Below, piece by piece: positions 53,176-62,224 of a stretch of DNA of 64,000 nucleotides (position 1 is the stretch's first letter; each line of letters starts with the position of its first letter). Under the pieces are notes generated by a model that was given only the letters and a program-made list of their open reading frames with translations, had not been told where the DNA came from and did not search any database. The translations under genes were made by a program, and so were the position numbers. Source of the DNA: Aquibium oceanicum (GTDB lineage: Bacteria > Pseudomonadota > Alphaproteobacteria > Rhizobiales > Rhizobiaceae); contig NZ_CP018171.1 in NCBI RefSeq assembly GCF_001889605.1, forward strand, positions 2,812,501 through 2,876,500, read 5' to 3'.

Positions 53176-55104
53176 TCAGCTTCTCGCGACCCTCCCGGAC
53201 GACACTCCGAAGCCTTCTATCAGCGCCTCGGTAGCCTGCACGTCGCGAAACTGTATCTGGACCTCGAGGAGCTGCCGGTAGTTTTCCTCCGTCGGATCCG
53301 CGGCGAGCGCCGCTTCGGCCGCTCTGAGTTCCTTATGTAGAACGCCGGCTGACTGGTGCAAGTGCAGAGCCTGGCTGAACGCGTCGCGGGCGTCGTCGAG
53401 GGCCGCATCCTCCAGAGCCGGCCATTGCCTGGCCCGCCGGACGAGCGCGACGGCGTTCTCCATCACCGTGTCCAGCCTCGCCTGGCTCAGCCAGGCCAGA
53501 ATGGCGTCGCGGTCCGTCGCCTGCCCTTCGGCGATGGCGTCGAGCAGCCCGGCATGAAGCCGGCGCAGGTCCGGGTGCTTCAGATCCAGCCGTTCTATCG
53601 CCTCGAAGTGCTCGTCGATCAGCAAGGGATGGTTGATGAGCGCAACCATGATCACCGTCTCGCGCATCGGCATGGTTCCGGCCGAACTGCGCACCAGCGA
53701 GGACCGCGCGAGGCTGTCGGAGACGGCAAGGCGTCCCGGCGTCTGCCCTTGCCGTCCGCGACCATGCGCACCGTTTCGATCGCCCTTCTGGTTGGGATAG
53801 TTCTTCCTCTGCTGCCGCGCCGAGCCGAAGAAGGCCTCGATCCGTTCGCGCATCTCCTGGCCGTAGTGCCGACGCACGTTATCGTCGCGGATGCGCGAGG
53901 TCAGCTCTCGCAGCGACTTCTCCAGCACCGAACGCCGCTCCGGCGTGTCGAAGACCCCGCCCGAGGTCTCGCGCAGCCACAAGAGTTCCGACAGAGGGCG
54001 GGCGTCGGCGATCACGCTGCGAAACGCCTCCGGTCCGCCTTCCTTCACCAGATCGTCGGGGTCCTGACCCTGCGGCAAAAGCGCGAAGCGGACCGTGCGC
54101 CCGCCCTGGATCGACGGTAGCGCGAGGTCGGCCGCGCGCCAGGCCGCCTTCAGGCCGGCGGGGTCGCCGTCGAAACACAGCACCGGCTCCGGTGCCATGC
54201 GCCACAGGAGCTCCAGCTGGTTCTCGGTCAGCGCGGTACCGAGCGGGGCGACGGCGTTGGCGAACCCCGCCTGCGCCAGCGCGATCACGTCCATGTAGCC
54301 TTCCACGGCGATGACGGCGCCTTCCCTGCCCTGCCCCTTGCGCGCCCGGGCGAAGTTGTAAAGCACCTCGCCCTTGTGGAAGAGCTCGGTATCAGGTGAG
54401 TTCATGTACTTGGCCGCGACGTCGGGCGACATTGCGCGACCGCCGAAAGCGATGACCCGTCCGCGCGCATCCTCGATCGGGAACATGATGCGGTCGCGGA
54501 ACCAGTCGTAGGAGACCGGGATGTCGTCGCCATGCCGCACGAGCCCACAGGCCTCGATCTGCTCCTTCGCGACTCCCTTGCCGGCAAGGTGTTCCTTCAG
54601 CGCGTTGCGCGATTCGGGGGCGTAGCCGAGGCGGAAGTCCTGTTGGGTGGCCGAGGCGACGCCGCGCTCGCGCAGATAAGCGCGCGCCTTCGCGCCGGCG
54701 GACGCCTGCAGCTGTTCCTGAAAGAAGCGCGTCGCCATCTCCATGACGTCGTGCAGGCTGGCGCGCTGCTTCTCGCGCTTCTCCATCTCCGGGTCGCGTG
54801 CCGGCATCGGAACCCCGGCCAGCTCCGCGATCCGCTCCACCGCTTCAGGAAACCCGAGGCCGTCGAGTTCGGTGAGGAAGCGAAAATGGTCGCCCGAGAC
54901 GCCACAGCCGAAACAGTGGTAGCGGCCCTTCTTGTCCTCGCAGTGGAAGCTCGGCGACTTCTCGCCATGGAAGGGGCAGCAAGCCCACCAGTCGCCCCGC
55001 GAGGCGTTCGTCTTGCGCTTGTCCCACGACACGCGCTGCCCGATCACCGAGGATATCGGGACACGGTCGCGTATCTCATCGAGGAACTGGTTCGAAAAGC
55101 GCAT
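53176..55104 (-). CDS. dnaG: DNA primase DnaG
   Basis: A 642-residue primase. The CHC2 zinc finger is visible near residue 40 (CPFHGEKSPSFH, KKGRYHCFGCGVSGD), followed by the primase catalytic core with TOPRIM segments (VIAVEGYMDVIALAQAGF, LCFDGDPAGLKAAWRA). The C-terminal helicase-binding region extends from about 470. It makes RNA primers for replication. It precedes rpoD, the common alphaproteobacterial order. An ATG at 55104 (MRFSNQFLDEIRDRVP) matches family starts. Confidence 0.97.
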   Translation of the reverse strand: MRFSNQFLDEIRDRVPISSVIGQRVSWDKRKTNASRGDWWACCPFHGEKSPSFHCEDKKGRYHCFGCGVSGDHFRFLTELDGLGFPEAVERIAELAGVPMPARDPEMEKREKQRASLHDVMEMATRFFQEQLQASAGAKARAYLRERGVASATQQDFRLGYAPESRNALKEHLAGKGVAKEQIEACGLVRHGDDIPVSYDWFRDRIMFPIEDARGRVIAFGGRAMSPDVAAKYMNSPDTELFHKGEVLYNFARARKGQGREGAVIAVEGYMDVIALAQAGFANAVAPLGTALTENQLELLWRMAPEPVLCFDGDPAGLKAAWRAADLALPSIQGGRTVRFALLPQGQDPDDLVKEGGPEAFRSVIADARPLSELLWLRETSGGVFDTPERRSVLEKSLRELTSRIRDDNVRRHYGQEMRERIEAFFGSARQQRKNYPNQKGDRNGAHGRGRQGQTPGRLAVSDSLARSSLVRSSAGTMPMRETVIMVALINHPLLIDEHFEAIERLDLKHPDLRRLHAGLLDAIAEGQATDRDAILAWLSQARLDTVMENAVALVRRARQWPALEDAALDDARDAFSQALHLHQSAGVLHKELRAAEAALAADPTEENYRQLLEVQIQFRDVQATEALIEGFGVSSGRVARS

Positions 55105-55195
55105 GGGACGTATGTAGGCTGCCTCGCCTCGGCAAGCGAGACCTCCTCGCGGCTGTCACCGAGTTTCACAGCCTCAGCGAGCCCGAAACAGCAGA

Positions 55196-55227
55196 AAACC
55201 CCGCGGCCATCGTGGCTCGCGGGGTTT
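55196..55227 (-). terminator. Terminator after the BMP transporter operon
   Basis: AAACCCCGCG and CGCGGGGTTT form a ten-base stem with a 12-base loop, and on the minus strand TTTTCTGCTG follows. It lies between the binding-protein stop (55309) and dnaG. Confidence 0.8.
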
Positions 55228-55308
55228 CCATGGAACATTAGCTGGGACGATTTCCGGACACGGACCGGCCCGCCGGCTTGTCCTTCTCCGTTGCCGTCCG
55301 CCGCGGTC

Positions 55309-56388
55309 TTACTGCGGCAACTGGTCGTCCACACCCTCGACGTAGAAATTCATGCCCAGCAGCGTGCCGATATCGGCGGTCTCGCCTTCCTTCAGCCACT
55401 CGGAGCCGTCCTGTTTGTTGATCGGTCCCGTGAAGGGATCGAGTTCGCCGGACGTAATCTTGGCTTCGGTCTCCTCGGCGAGCGCCTTCACGTCGTCGGG
55501 CATGTTGGTGTAGGGCGCCATAACGACGTGGCCGTCGGCCATTCCGCCCCAGACGTCGACTTGCTCCCAAGTGCCGTCCATCACCGCCTTGACGCGCTCG
55601 GCGTAATACGGGCCCCAGTCGTCGACGATCGAGGTGAGCTGGGTCTCGGGACCGAACTTGATCATGTCCGAGGCCTGGCCGAAGGCCTTGATGCCACGCT
55701 CATGAGCGACCTGCATTGGCGCGGTCGAATCGGTGTGCTGGGTGATGATGTCGACGCCCTGGTCGATCAGCACCTTGGCGGCGTCGGCTTCCTTGCCTGG
55801 GTCGAACCAGGTGTTGGCCCATACCACCTTGACCTTGAAGTCGGGATCGACCGACTGCGCGCCGAGGACGAAGGAATTGATGCCCATCACCACTTCCGGG
55901 ATCGGGAAGGAGGCGATGTAGCCGGCGACGCCCTTCTCCGAGAGGCTGGCGGCGATCACGCCCTGCACGTAGCGGCCTTCATGGAACTTCGAATTGTAGG
56001 TCGCGACGTTCGGATGCTCGCGCTTGAAGCCGGTGGCATGCTCGAACTTCACGTCTGGGAACTTGGCCGCGACCTTGTTCGTGGCATCCATGTAGCCGAA
56101 GGAGGTGGTGAAGACGATGTTGCAGCCCGACCGGGCGAAGCGCTCGATGGCGCGCTCGGCGTCGGCGCCCTCGGGCACGCTTTCCAGATAGGCGATCTCG
56201 ACCTTGTCCTCGCCGCCGAGCTCCTCCTGCATTTCCAGCGCGCCCTGGTGGTGTTGATAGGACCAGCCGAAGTCGCCGATCGGGCCGACATAGATAAAAC
56301 AGGCCTTGGTCTTGTCCTGCGCCAGCGCGGTTCCCGCCGACATCAGGGCCGTCGCGGCGGCCAGTGCCAGTATCGTTCTTTTTTTCAT
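55309..56388 (-). CDS. BMP-family ABC transporter substrate-binding protein
   Basis: A 359-residue exported protein with signal peptide (MKKRTILALAAATALMSAGT, cleavage after ALA near residue 23). The PnrA/BMP core is clear: CFIYVGPIGDFGWSYQHHQG, FARSGCNIVFTTSFGYMD, HEGRYVQGVIAASLSEKGVAGYI, VDIITQHTDSTAPMQVA. Family members bind purine nucleosides; the F.GW.Y stretch stacks on the base. The gene is last in an operon ATPase-permease-permease-binding protein, so the system likely takes up nucleosides or related compounds. No lipobox is seen. Confidence 0.92.
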   Translation of the reverse strand: MKKRTILALAAATALMSAGTALAQDKTKACFIYVGPIGDFGWSYQHHQGALEMQEELGGEDKVEIAYLESVPEGADAERAIERFARSGCNIVFTTSFGYMDATNKVAAKFPDVKFEHATGFKREHPNVATYNSKFHEGRYVQGVIAASLSEKGVAGYIASFPIPEVVMGINSFVLGAQSVDPDFKVKVVWANTWFDPGKEADAAKVLIDQGVDIITQHTDSTAPMQVAHERGIKAFGQASDMIKFGPETQLTSIVDDWGPYYAERVKAVMDGTWEQVDVWGGMADGHVVMAPYTNMPDDVKALAEETEAKITSGELDPFTGPINKQDGSEWLKEGETADIGTLLGMNFYVEGVDDQLPQ

Positions 56389-56439
56389 TTGTTCATGTCC
56401 TCTGTTGGTTTCGAAAACGGGGAATTCGTCCGGGTGGAT

Positions 56440-57414
56440 CTAGCGGTCCGGCACGAACGGCCGCCCCAGGGAAGCCGGAGTGTTCATCATCGTCAGCCGC
56501 CTGTTCCTGGAGATTAGAACGAGAACGACGATGGTTGCCAGATAGGGGAGCGAAGAAAGGAATTGCGACGGCACCGCCTTGACGAGACCGGCCAGCCAGT
56601 AGAGCAAACTGGGAAGTCCGGCCAGATCGGCGAGGTTGGTCGCCTGGATGTGCAGTTGGGCGATGGTGATGGCACCAAAGAGGTAGGCGCCGGCGAGCAC
56701 CCGCCACGGGCGCCAGGAAGCAAAGACGACCAGCGCCAGCGCGATCCAGCCGCGGCCGGCGGTCATGTTCTCGATCCACTGCGTGGTGTAGACCAGAGAC
56801 AGTTGGGCGCCCGCGAGCCCGGCGCAGAACCCGCCGAACATCACTGCCATGTAGCGGATCGCGATGACCTTGATGCCGAGCGCATGGGCCGAGGTATGGC
56901 TGTCGCCGACGGAACGCAGCGTGAGACCGGCGCGGGTGCGGAACAGGAACCACATGACGCCGGCCGTGAGCAGCAGCGAGATGTAGAACATCGGGTCCTG
57001 GCCGAACAGGAGTCGGCCGACCAGCGGAATGTCCGTCAGTACCGGAATGTCGAGTGCGCCGAGCTTGACGCCCGGCTGGCCGACGAAGGCCTCGCCGATC
57101 ATGCCGGACAGACCGATGCCGAGCAGCGTGAGAGCGAGCCCGGTCGCGACCTGGTTGGTGACGAGCGTCAACGCCAGGAAGCCGAAGAGCAGCGAGAACA
57201 GCATCCCGGCAATGGCGCCGGCAAGGACGCCGATCCAGGCATTGCCCGTCATGTACGCCATCCCGAAGGCCACGACCGCGCCCATCAGCATCATGCCTTC
57301 GACGCCGAGGTTGAGCACGCCTGAACGCTCCACGACGAGTTCGCCGATCGCGGTAAGGAGCAGCGGCGTCGCCGCCGTCGCGATCGTCAGCAGGATCGCC
57401 TCAGCCATGCCCAT
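56440..57414 (-). CDS. ABC transporter permease, BPD_transp_2 type (nucleoside uptake)
   Basis: A 324-residue permease with eight to ten membrane helices. ATPLLLTAIGELVVERSGVLNLGVEGMMLMGAVVAF is the signature opening, and LRSVGDSHTSAHALGIKVIAIRYMAVMFGGFCAGLAGA carries the coupling-helix region. With the adjacent permease it forms the channel of the BMP transporter. The starts at 57414 (MGMAEA) and 57408 (MAEA) both overlap the end of the upstream permease. Confidence 0.9.
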   Translation of the reverse strand: MGMAEAILLTIATAATPLLLTAIGELVVERSGVLNLGVEGMMLMGAVVAFGMAYMTGNAWIGVLAGAIAGMLFSLLFGFLALTLVTNQVATGLALTLLGIGLSGMIGEAFVGQPGVKLGALDIPVLTDIPLVGRLLFGQDPMFYISLLLTAGVMWFLFRTRAGLTLRSVGDSHTSAHALGIKVIAIRYMAVMFGGFCAGLAGAQLSLVYTTQWIENMTAGRGWIALALVVFASWRPWRVLAGAYLFGAITIAQLHIQATNLADLAGLPSLLYWLAGLVKAVPSQFLSSLPYLATIVVLVLISRNRRLTMMNTPASLGRPFVPDR

Positions 57415-58519
57415 GGGCGGTCTCCAGTGCCGGGGCGGCGGGCGCGGTTGCCGGTGCCGGACGCACGAGGCGGACGCGGTAGTGGATCAGCGTGTCGCAG
57501 GCCAGAACGAAGAACAGGAGCATGCCCTGGAAGGCGCGCACTGTCTTGTCGGTGACGCCGATGGCGATCTGTGCTGCCTCGCCGCCGAGATAGGAGAGCG
57601 CCAGCACGAAGCCGGCCGCCACGATGCCGAGTGGATTGAGCCGCCCGAGGAAGGCCACGATGATGGCCGCGAAGCCGTAGCCGGGCGAAATCGAGGGCTG
57701 CAGCCGGCCGATGGCGCCGGAGACCTCGGTGATGCCCGCCAAGCCGGCGAGCGCGCCCGAGACGAGGAAGGCGAAGATGATGGTCTGGATCGTCGAAAAG
57801 CCACCGAAGCGCCCTGCCCGCGGGCTCTGGCCGATCACCTTCACCTCGAAGCCCTTGAGCGTTCGAGACATCATGAACCAGATGCCGATCGCCGCGATGA
57901 TCGCGAAGACGATGCCCCAGTTGGCGCGGCCCGACATCGGGAAGAGCTCCGGCACGATCGCCCAGGAATGGAACGGCGGCGCCTGGGGGAAACTCATTGC
58001 CGCCGGGTCTCGCCACGGTCCGCGCACCAGCCAGTCGAGGATCAGCTGGGCGACGTAGACCAGCATGAGAGACGTCAGGATCTCGTTGGTGTTGAAGCGT
58101 GCCTTCAGGATCGCGGGAATGCCCGCGTAGAGTGCGCCGCCGACGGCGCCGAAGATCAGCATTAGCGGCAGGACCGCCGCGTTCTGGAAATCGGGGAAAT
58201 AGAGCGGGATCATGCTGCCCGCGATCGCGCCCATGGTGAATTGGCCCTCGGCGCCGATGTTCCAGTTGCTGGACAGGAAGCAGACGGACAGGCCGACGGC
58301 GATCAGGATCAGTGGCGCGGCCTTGATCGCCAGTTCGTGCAGCGACCAGACCTCGGTGAGCGGATCGATGAAATAGGCATAGAGGCCGACGACCGGGTTC
58401 TTGCCGAGTGCGGCGAAGATGATGGCGCCGGCAACGACCATGAGCGCGAAGGCGATGAAGGGAGAAAGCGCGGAGAAGAGCTTCGATTGCAGCGGACGGC
58501 GGACGAGTTCGATGCGCAT
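57401..58519 (-). CDS. ABC transporter permease, BPD_transp_2 type (nucleoside uptake)
   Basis: A 372-residue permease. KAAPLILIAVGLSVCFLSSNWNIGAEGQFTMGAIAG is the family signature; FNTNEILTSLMLVYVAQLIL and LKGFEVKVIGQSPRAGRFGGFS are also conserved. A short His/Pro/Ala tail ends the protein (ALETAHGHG). The ATG at 58519 shares one base with the ATPase stop (TGATG); the open frame further upstream runs through the ATPase gene and is shadow. Confidence 0.9.
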   Translation of the reverse strand: MRIELVRRPLQSKLFSALSPFIAFALMVVAGAIIFAALGKNPVVGLYAYFIDPLTEVWSLHELAIKAAPLILIAVGLSVCFLSSNWNIGAEGQFTMGAIAGSMIPLYFPDFQNAAVLPLMLIFGAVGGALYAGIPAILKARFNTNEILTSLMLVYVAQLILDWLVRGPWRDPAAMSFPQAPPFHSWAIVPELFPMSGRANWGIVFAIIAAIGIWFMMSRTLKGFEVKVIGQSPRAGRFGGFSTIQTIIFAFLVSGALAGLAGITEVSGAIGRLQPSISPGYGFAAIIVAFLGRLNPLGIVAAGFVLALSYLGGEAAQIAIGVTDKTVRAFQGMLLFFVLACDTLIHYRVRLVRPAPATAPAAPALETAHGHG

Positions 58520-60093
58520 CAGGCCGGCTCCGTCGCGTGATCGTGGACATGGCCAGGCTCGGCGCCGCCCATCAGGAGGCCGATCTTCTCGAAGGTGGCC
58601 TCGGCGCGCGGCAGCGGCTTCGACAGTTCGCCATTGTGCATGACGGCGATCGCGTCGGAGATCTCGAAGAGTTCGTCCAGGTCTTGGCTGATCACCAGCA
58701 CGGCCGAGCCGGCGCGGGCGAGTTCGATCAGCGCTTGGCGGATGCGGGACGCCGCACCCGCATCGACCCCCCATGTCGGCTGGTTGACAACCAGCACGGC
58801 GGGCTTGCGGTCGAGTTCGCGCCCGATGATGAATTTCTGCAGGTTGCCGCCCGAGAGTGCGGAAGCCGGCGGGTCTTCCGCGCTCTTGCGCACGTCCATC
58901 TCCTGGTTGATGCGCTTGGCGGCGGCCGACACCGCGCTCGCGCGAATCGTACCGGCCGCGCCTAGGTAGGCGCCACGGTCCGTCGCGTGGCGCGAAAGGA
59001 GCAGGTTGTCCGAAAGCTTCATGGCAGGTGCCGCGCCATGGCCGAGCCGCTCCTCGGGCACGAAGGCCGCCCCCATCATGCGTCGAGCCGAAATGCCGTC
59101 GCGCCCGGCGGGCTTGCCCCTGACCGTCACCGTCTCGGGCCGGTCCTGCACGACCTCGCCGGAGATCGCCTCGAAGAATTCGCCCTGGCCGTTTCCAGCG
59201 ACGCCCGCGATGCCGATGACTTCCCCCGCCCGTACATTCAGCGAGATGTCGCGCAAGGGAATGGAAAACGGCGTGGCCGGCGTGCGGCTCAGCCGATCGA
59301 TGCGCAGAAGCACCTCGGCGCCCGCGATGGCTTCGGAATGCTCGCGGACGACCGCGTGCACCTCGCTACCGACCATCATGTTCGCGAGCGATGAGGCGGT
59401 TTCCGCGCGGGGGTCGCAATGACCGACCACCTTGCCGTGGCGCAGCACAGTGGCACGGTCGCACATACGCTTCACCTCCTCGAGGCGATGCGAGATGTAG
59501 AGGATCGACTTGCCCTCGCCGCGCAGCCTTTCCAGGGTCTCGAAGAGCTTGTCGGCCTCCTGCGGCGTTAGCACCGAGGTGGGCTCGTCGAGGATGATCA
59601 GCTGCGGTGTCTGGAGCAGGCAGCGGATGATCTCGATGCGCTGACGCTCGCCGACCGACAGGTCGCCGACCATGGCGTAGGGGTCGAGCGGGAGGCCGTA
59701 GCTGTAGGATAGAGCCTGTGCCTTGGCGGCAATCGTGGAAATCGGCGTCTTGTCGTCGAGCGACAGTGCGATGTTCTCGGCGGCCGTCAGCGCCTCGAAC
59801 AGCGAAAAGTGCTGGAAGACCATGCCGATGCCGAGCTTTCTGGCTTCGCTGGGGCTGGTGATGCGCACCGGACGGCCTTCCCAGCGGATCTCGCCCGCGT
59901 TCGGCTCCAGCGAGCCGAAGAGCATCTTGACCAGCGTGGACTTGCCGGCGCCGTTCTCGCCGAGCAGGGCATGGATCTCGCCGCGCGCGATGTCGAGATC
60001 GATCCCGTCGCACGCCTTCAGGCTGCCGAAGATCTTCGTGAGACCGCGGACATCGAGAAGGGTCACGCCCCCTTGAGCGCCTTCGTCCGCCAA
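58519..60093 (-). CDS. ABC transporter ATP-binding protein, double-cassette (nucleoside/sugar uptake type)
   Basis: A 524-residue protein with two ATPase cassettes. The first is complete: Walker A GENGAGKSTLVKML, Q-loop VFQHFSLFEALT, signature LSVGERQRIEI, Walker B LIILDEPTSVLTPQE. The second has a modified Walker A (GVAGNGQGEFF), signature LSGGNLQKFIIGREL and VLVVNQPTWGVDAG in the Walker B place, as in RbsA/MglA and BMP-type ATPases where only one site is fully active. It powers the two permeases downstream. The start is TTG 60093 (MADEGAQGG); GTG 60066 is an alternative. The 113 bases after qor may hold its promoter. Confidence 0.9.
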   Translation of the reverse strand: MADEGAQGGVTLLDVRGLTKIFGSLKACDGIDLDIARGEIHALLGENGAGKSTLVKMLFGSLEPNAGEIRWEGRPVRITSPSEARKLGIGMVFQHFSLFEALTAAENIALSLDDKTPISTIAAKAQALSYSYGLPLDPYAMVGDLSVGERQRIEIIRCLLQTPQLIILDEPTSVLTPQEADKLFETLERLRGEGKSILYISHRLEEVKRMCDRATVLRHGKVVGHCDPRAETASSLANMMVGSEVHAVVREHSEAIAGAEVLLRIDRLSRTPATPFSIPLRDISLNVRAGEVIGIAGVAGNGQGEFFEAISGEVVQDRPETVTVRGKPAGRDGISARRMMGAAFVPEERLGHGAAPAMKLSDNLLLSRHATDRGAYLGAAGTIRASAVSAAAKRINQEMDVRKSAEDPPASALSGGNLQKFIIGRELDRKPAVLVVNQPTWGVDAGAASRIRQALIELARAGSAVLVISQDLDELFEISDAIAVMHNGELSKPLPRAEATFEKIGLLMGGAEPGHVHDHATEPA

Positions 60094-60206
60094 ACTGCCT
60101 ACCCCATTCTTTTTCTTTGTGTTCCCGTCCGCGATCGTAGGCGCGCCCCTCGCGCCGCGGAAAGCGACCTGCTCATTGAAAGAGCTTCAACAATTCCGGC
60201 ACAATA

Positions 60207-61184
60207 TCAAGGCAGGAGTATCGTCGTCCCCGTTGTCTTGCGGTTTTCGAGGTCGGTATGGGCTTGCGCGGCGTCCTTCAGGGCGTATCGCTGGTTCACT
60301 TCGACCTTCACGATGCCCCTTGCCACCATGTCGAACAGGTTGGCCGCCATGGATTCCAGGTCCTCGCGTCGCGCCGCGTAGGTGAAGAGCGTCGGCCGCG
60401 TGGCGAACAGCGAGCCCTTCTGCGACAGGATGCCCATGTTGAACGGCGGGATGGGGCCGGACGACTGGCCGAAGCTGACGAAGAGCCCAAGCGGGCGCAG
60501 GCAGTCGAGGGAAGCCGGGAAGGTGTCCTTGCCGACGGAATCGTAGACGACGTCGCACTTTTTGCCGCCGGTGATGGCCTTCACCTCCTCGACGAAATCC
60601 TGCGAATTGTAGTCGATGACGTGATCGAAGCCGTGCGCCTTGGCGAGCGCGGCCTTTTCGGGACCGCCGGCCGTTCCGATGACGGTGGCGCCGATATGTT
60701 TCGCCCACTGCCCGACCAGAAGGCCGACACCACCCGCGGCCGCGTGGTAGAGGATCGTGTCGCCGGGCTTCACCTTGAAGGTGCGGTTGAGCAGGTACTC
60801 CGCCGTCATGCCCTTCAGCATCATGGCGGCTGCCTGCTCGTCGGCTACGCCCTCGGGCACCTTGACGAGCGTCGCGGCCGGCATGACCCGCGCCTCGCAA
60901 TAGGATCCGATCGGGCCGGCATAGGCGACGCGGTCGCCCGGCCGCAACCAGTCGACGCCATCGCCGACCTCCTCGACGACGCCCGCTGCCTCGTTGCCCG
61001 CGACCAGTGGCAGACCGTTCGGCGCCGGATAGAGGCCGCTGCGAAAATAGGTATCCAGGAAGTTCACACCGATTGCGGTGTGCCTGACCCGAACGTGACC
61101 CGCTGCCGGCGAAACGACGTCCACGTCTTCGTAGACCAGGACTTCCGGGCCGCCGTGATTGTGAACCCTCACTGCTTTAGGCAC
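60207..61184 (-). CDS. NAD(P)H:quinone oxidoreductase, zinc-free MDR family
   Basis: A 325-residue medium-chain reductase. HNHGGPEVLVYEDVDV, GVNFLDTYFRSGLYP, LVAGNEAAGVVEEVG, AMMLKGMTAEYLLNRTF and the nucleotide motif YHAAAGGVGLLVGQWAKHIG match quinone oxidoreductase (QOR). No zinc ligands are present. It reduces quinones with NADPH, usually in detoxification. The start is GTG 61184 with an AAGGAG site eight bases upstream; a longer frame to 61205 is open. It overlaps the end of pcs by eight bases. Confidence 0.92.
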   Translation of the reverse strand: MPKAVRVHNHGGPEVLVYEDVDVVSPAAGHVRVRHTAIGVNFLDTYFRSGLYPAPNGLPLVAGNEAAGVVEEVGDGVDWLRPGDRVAYAGPIGSYCEARVMPAATLVKVPEGVADEQAAAMMLKGMTAEYLLNRTFKVKPGDTILYHAAAGGVGLLVGQWAKHIGATVIGTAGGPEKAALAKAHGFDHVIDYNSQDFVEEVKAITGGKKCDVVYDSVGKDTFPASLDCLRPLGLFVSFGQSSGPIPPFNMGILSQKGSLFATRPTLFTYAARREDLESMAANLFDMVARGIVKVEVNQRYALKDAAQAHTDLENRKTTGTTILLP

Positions 61185-61959
61185 TCTTTGAACTCCTTGC
61201 TCCAAGATTCGGAAATAGCTGCATTATCCCGCCAATGACGAAGAGATATATGCCGGTCACCGCGATGCCGATCTTGACCAGATCGTAGGCCTGCATGTCC
61301 TGCACGAGAGCCACGGCTCCGAAGGCGCACCAGGCGAAGAAGATCGGCAGGTTGATGTTGCGCAGCCGCTGGACGCGCACCGGGTGCAGGAAATTGATGG
61401 GCAGGAAGGTCAGAATGCCGGCAAAGACCACGACGGCGAACGACACCCATTCGCCCGGCTGGATGACGAAGAGGGTGAATACGACCATGTTCCAGACGAC
61501 CGGGAACCCCTTGAAGAAGTTCTCCTTCGTTTTGATGCCGGTGTCGGCGTAGTAGATGGCGCTGGAGACCACGATGATGGCGGCCGACAGGAAGGAGAGC
61601 CCCTCGCCCATGAAACCGCGCTGGTAGAGCGCGAAGGCCGGTATGAGCACGTAGGTGACATAGTCGATGATGTTGTCGAGCATGTCGCCGGACCAGGTGG
61701 GGAGAATCTCCTTGACCTGGAGCTTGCGTGCGATCGGGCCGTCGATCCCGTCGACGAAGAGCGCCAGGCCCAGCCACCAGAACATGGCCGTCCAGCGCTC
61801 CTCGCTCGCGGCGACGAGCGACAGGAAGGCCAAGAACGAGCCGGATGCCGTCAGCAGATGCACCGAAAAGGCGCGCGCCTGCGGCCACGTCACCTTCTTG
61901 CGGCTCAGGGGGATGCGTTCGGCCAGCTTGCGGCCGATGATGTTCTTGTTCACTGCCAA
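61177..61959 (-). CDS. pcs: Phosphatidylcholine synthase
   Basis: A 260-residue membrane enzyme with about seven helices. The CDP-alcohol phosphotransferase motif is complete: DGIDGPIARKLQVKEILPTWSGDMLDNIIDY, read as DG..G..AR, then G...D...D. Pcs condenses CDP-diacylglycerol with choline in one step to make phosphatidylcholine. This route is typical of rhizobia, Brucella and Agrobacterium, and is one of the clearest taxonomic signs in the window. ATG 61959 is the natural start. It is divergent from the ubiH-like gene. Confidence 0.95.
   Translation of the reverse strand: MAVNKNIIGRKLAERIPLSRKKVTWPQARAFSVHLLTASGSFLAFLSLVAASEERWTAMFWWLGLALFVDGIDGPIARKLQVKEILPTWSGDMLDNIIDYVTYVLIPAFALYQRGFMGEGLSFLSAAIIVVSSAIYYADTGIKTKENFFKGFPVVWNMVVFTLFVIQPGEWVSFAVVVFAGILTFLPINFLHPVRVQRLRNINLPIFFAWCAFGAVALVQDMQAYDLVKIGIAVTGIYLFVIGGIMQLFPNLGARSSKSA
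61193..61198 (-). promoter_or_regulatory. Ribosome-binding site that sets the qor GTG start
   Basis: AAGGAG on the minus strand, eight bases upstream of GTG 61184 and inside the last codons of pcs. It indicates coupled translation of pcs and qor and a start downstream of the open frame's first ATG/GTG. Confidence 0.7.
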
Positions 61960-62224
61960 TGCCGGTCCCGTGTCGAATTGACTGCCAATTGTTTGTAACG
62001 CCGCGAAACGGTCGAGCGATCCAGCGATCCTCCCGGTTTGTCCGCCGTGCTTCGGCGCCGCGCAGCCATTCGTCCCCTATCCTCCCATGGATTCTCGGCG
62101 GGACAGTACAAGCAGCGCCGTCCGCCACACAAGCCATGATGCATTGCGCCGCGTTGATTGGAGGCGGTCGGCCGCCATATAGGTTACCGTACAGAGACGT
62201 GAGCGGAAGGACGGAGTACGGGCC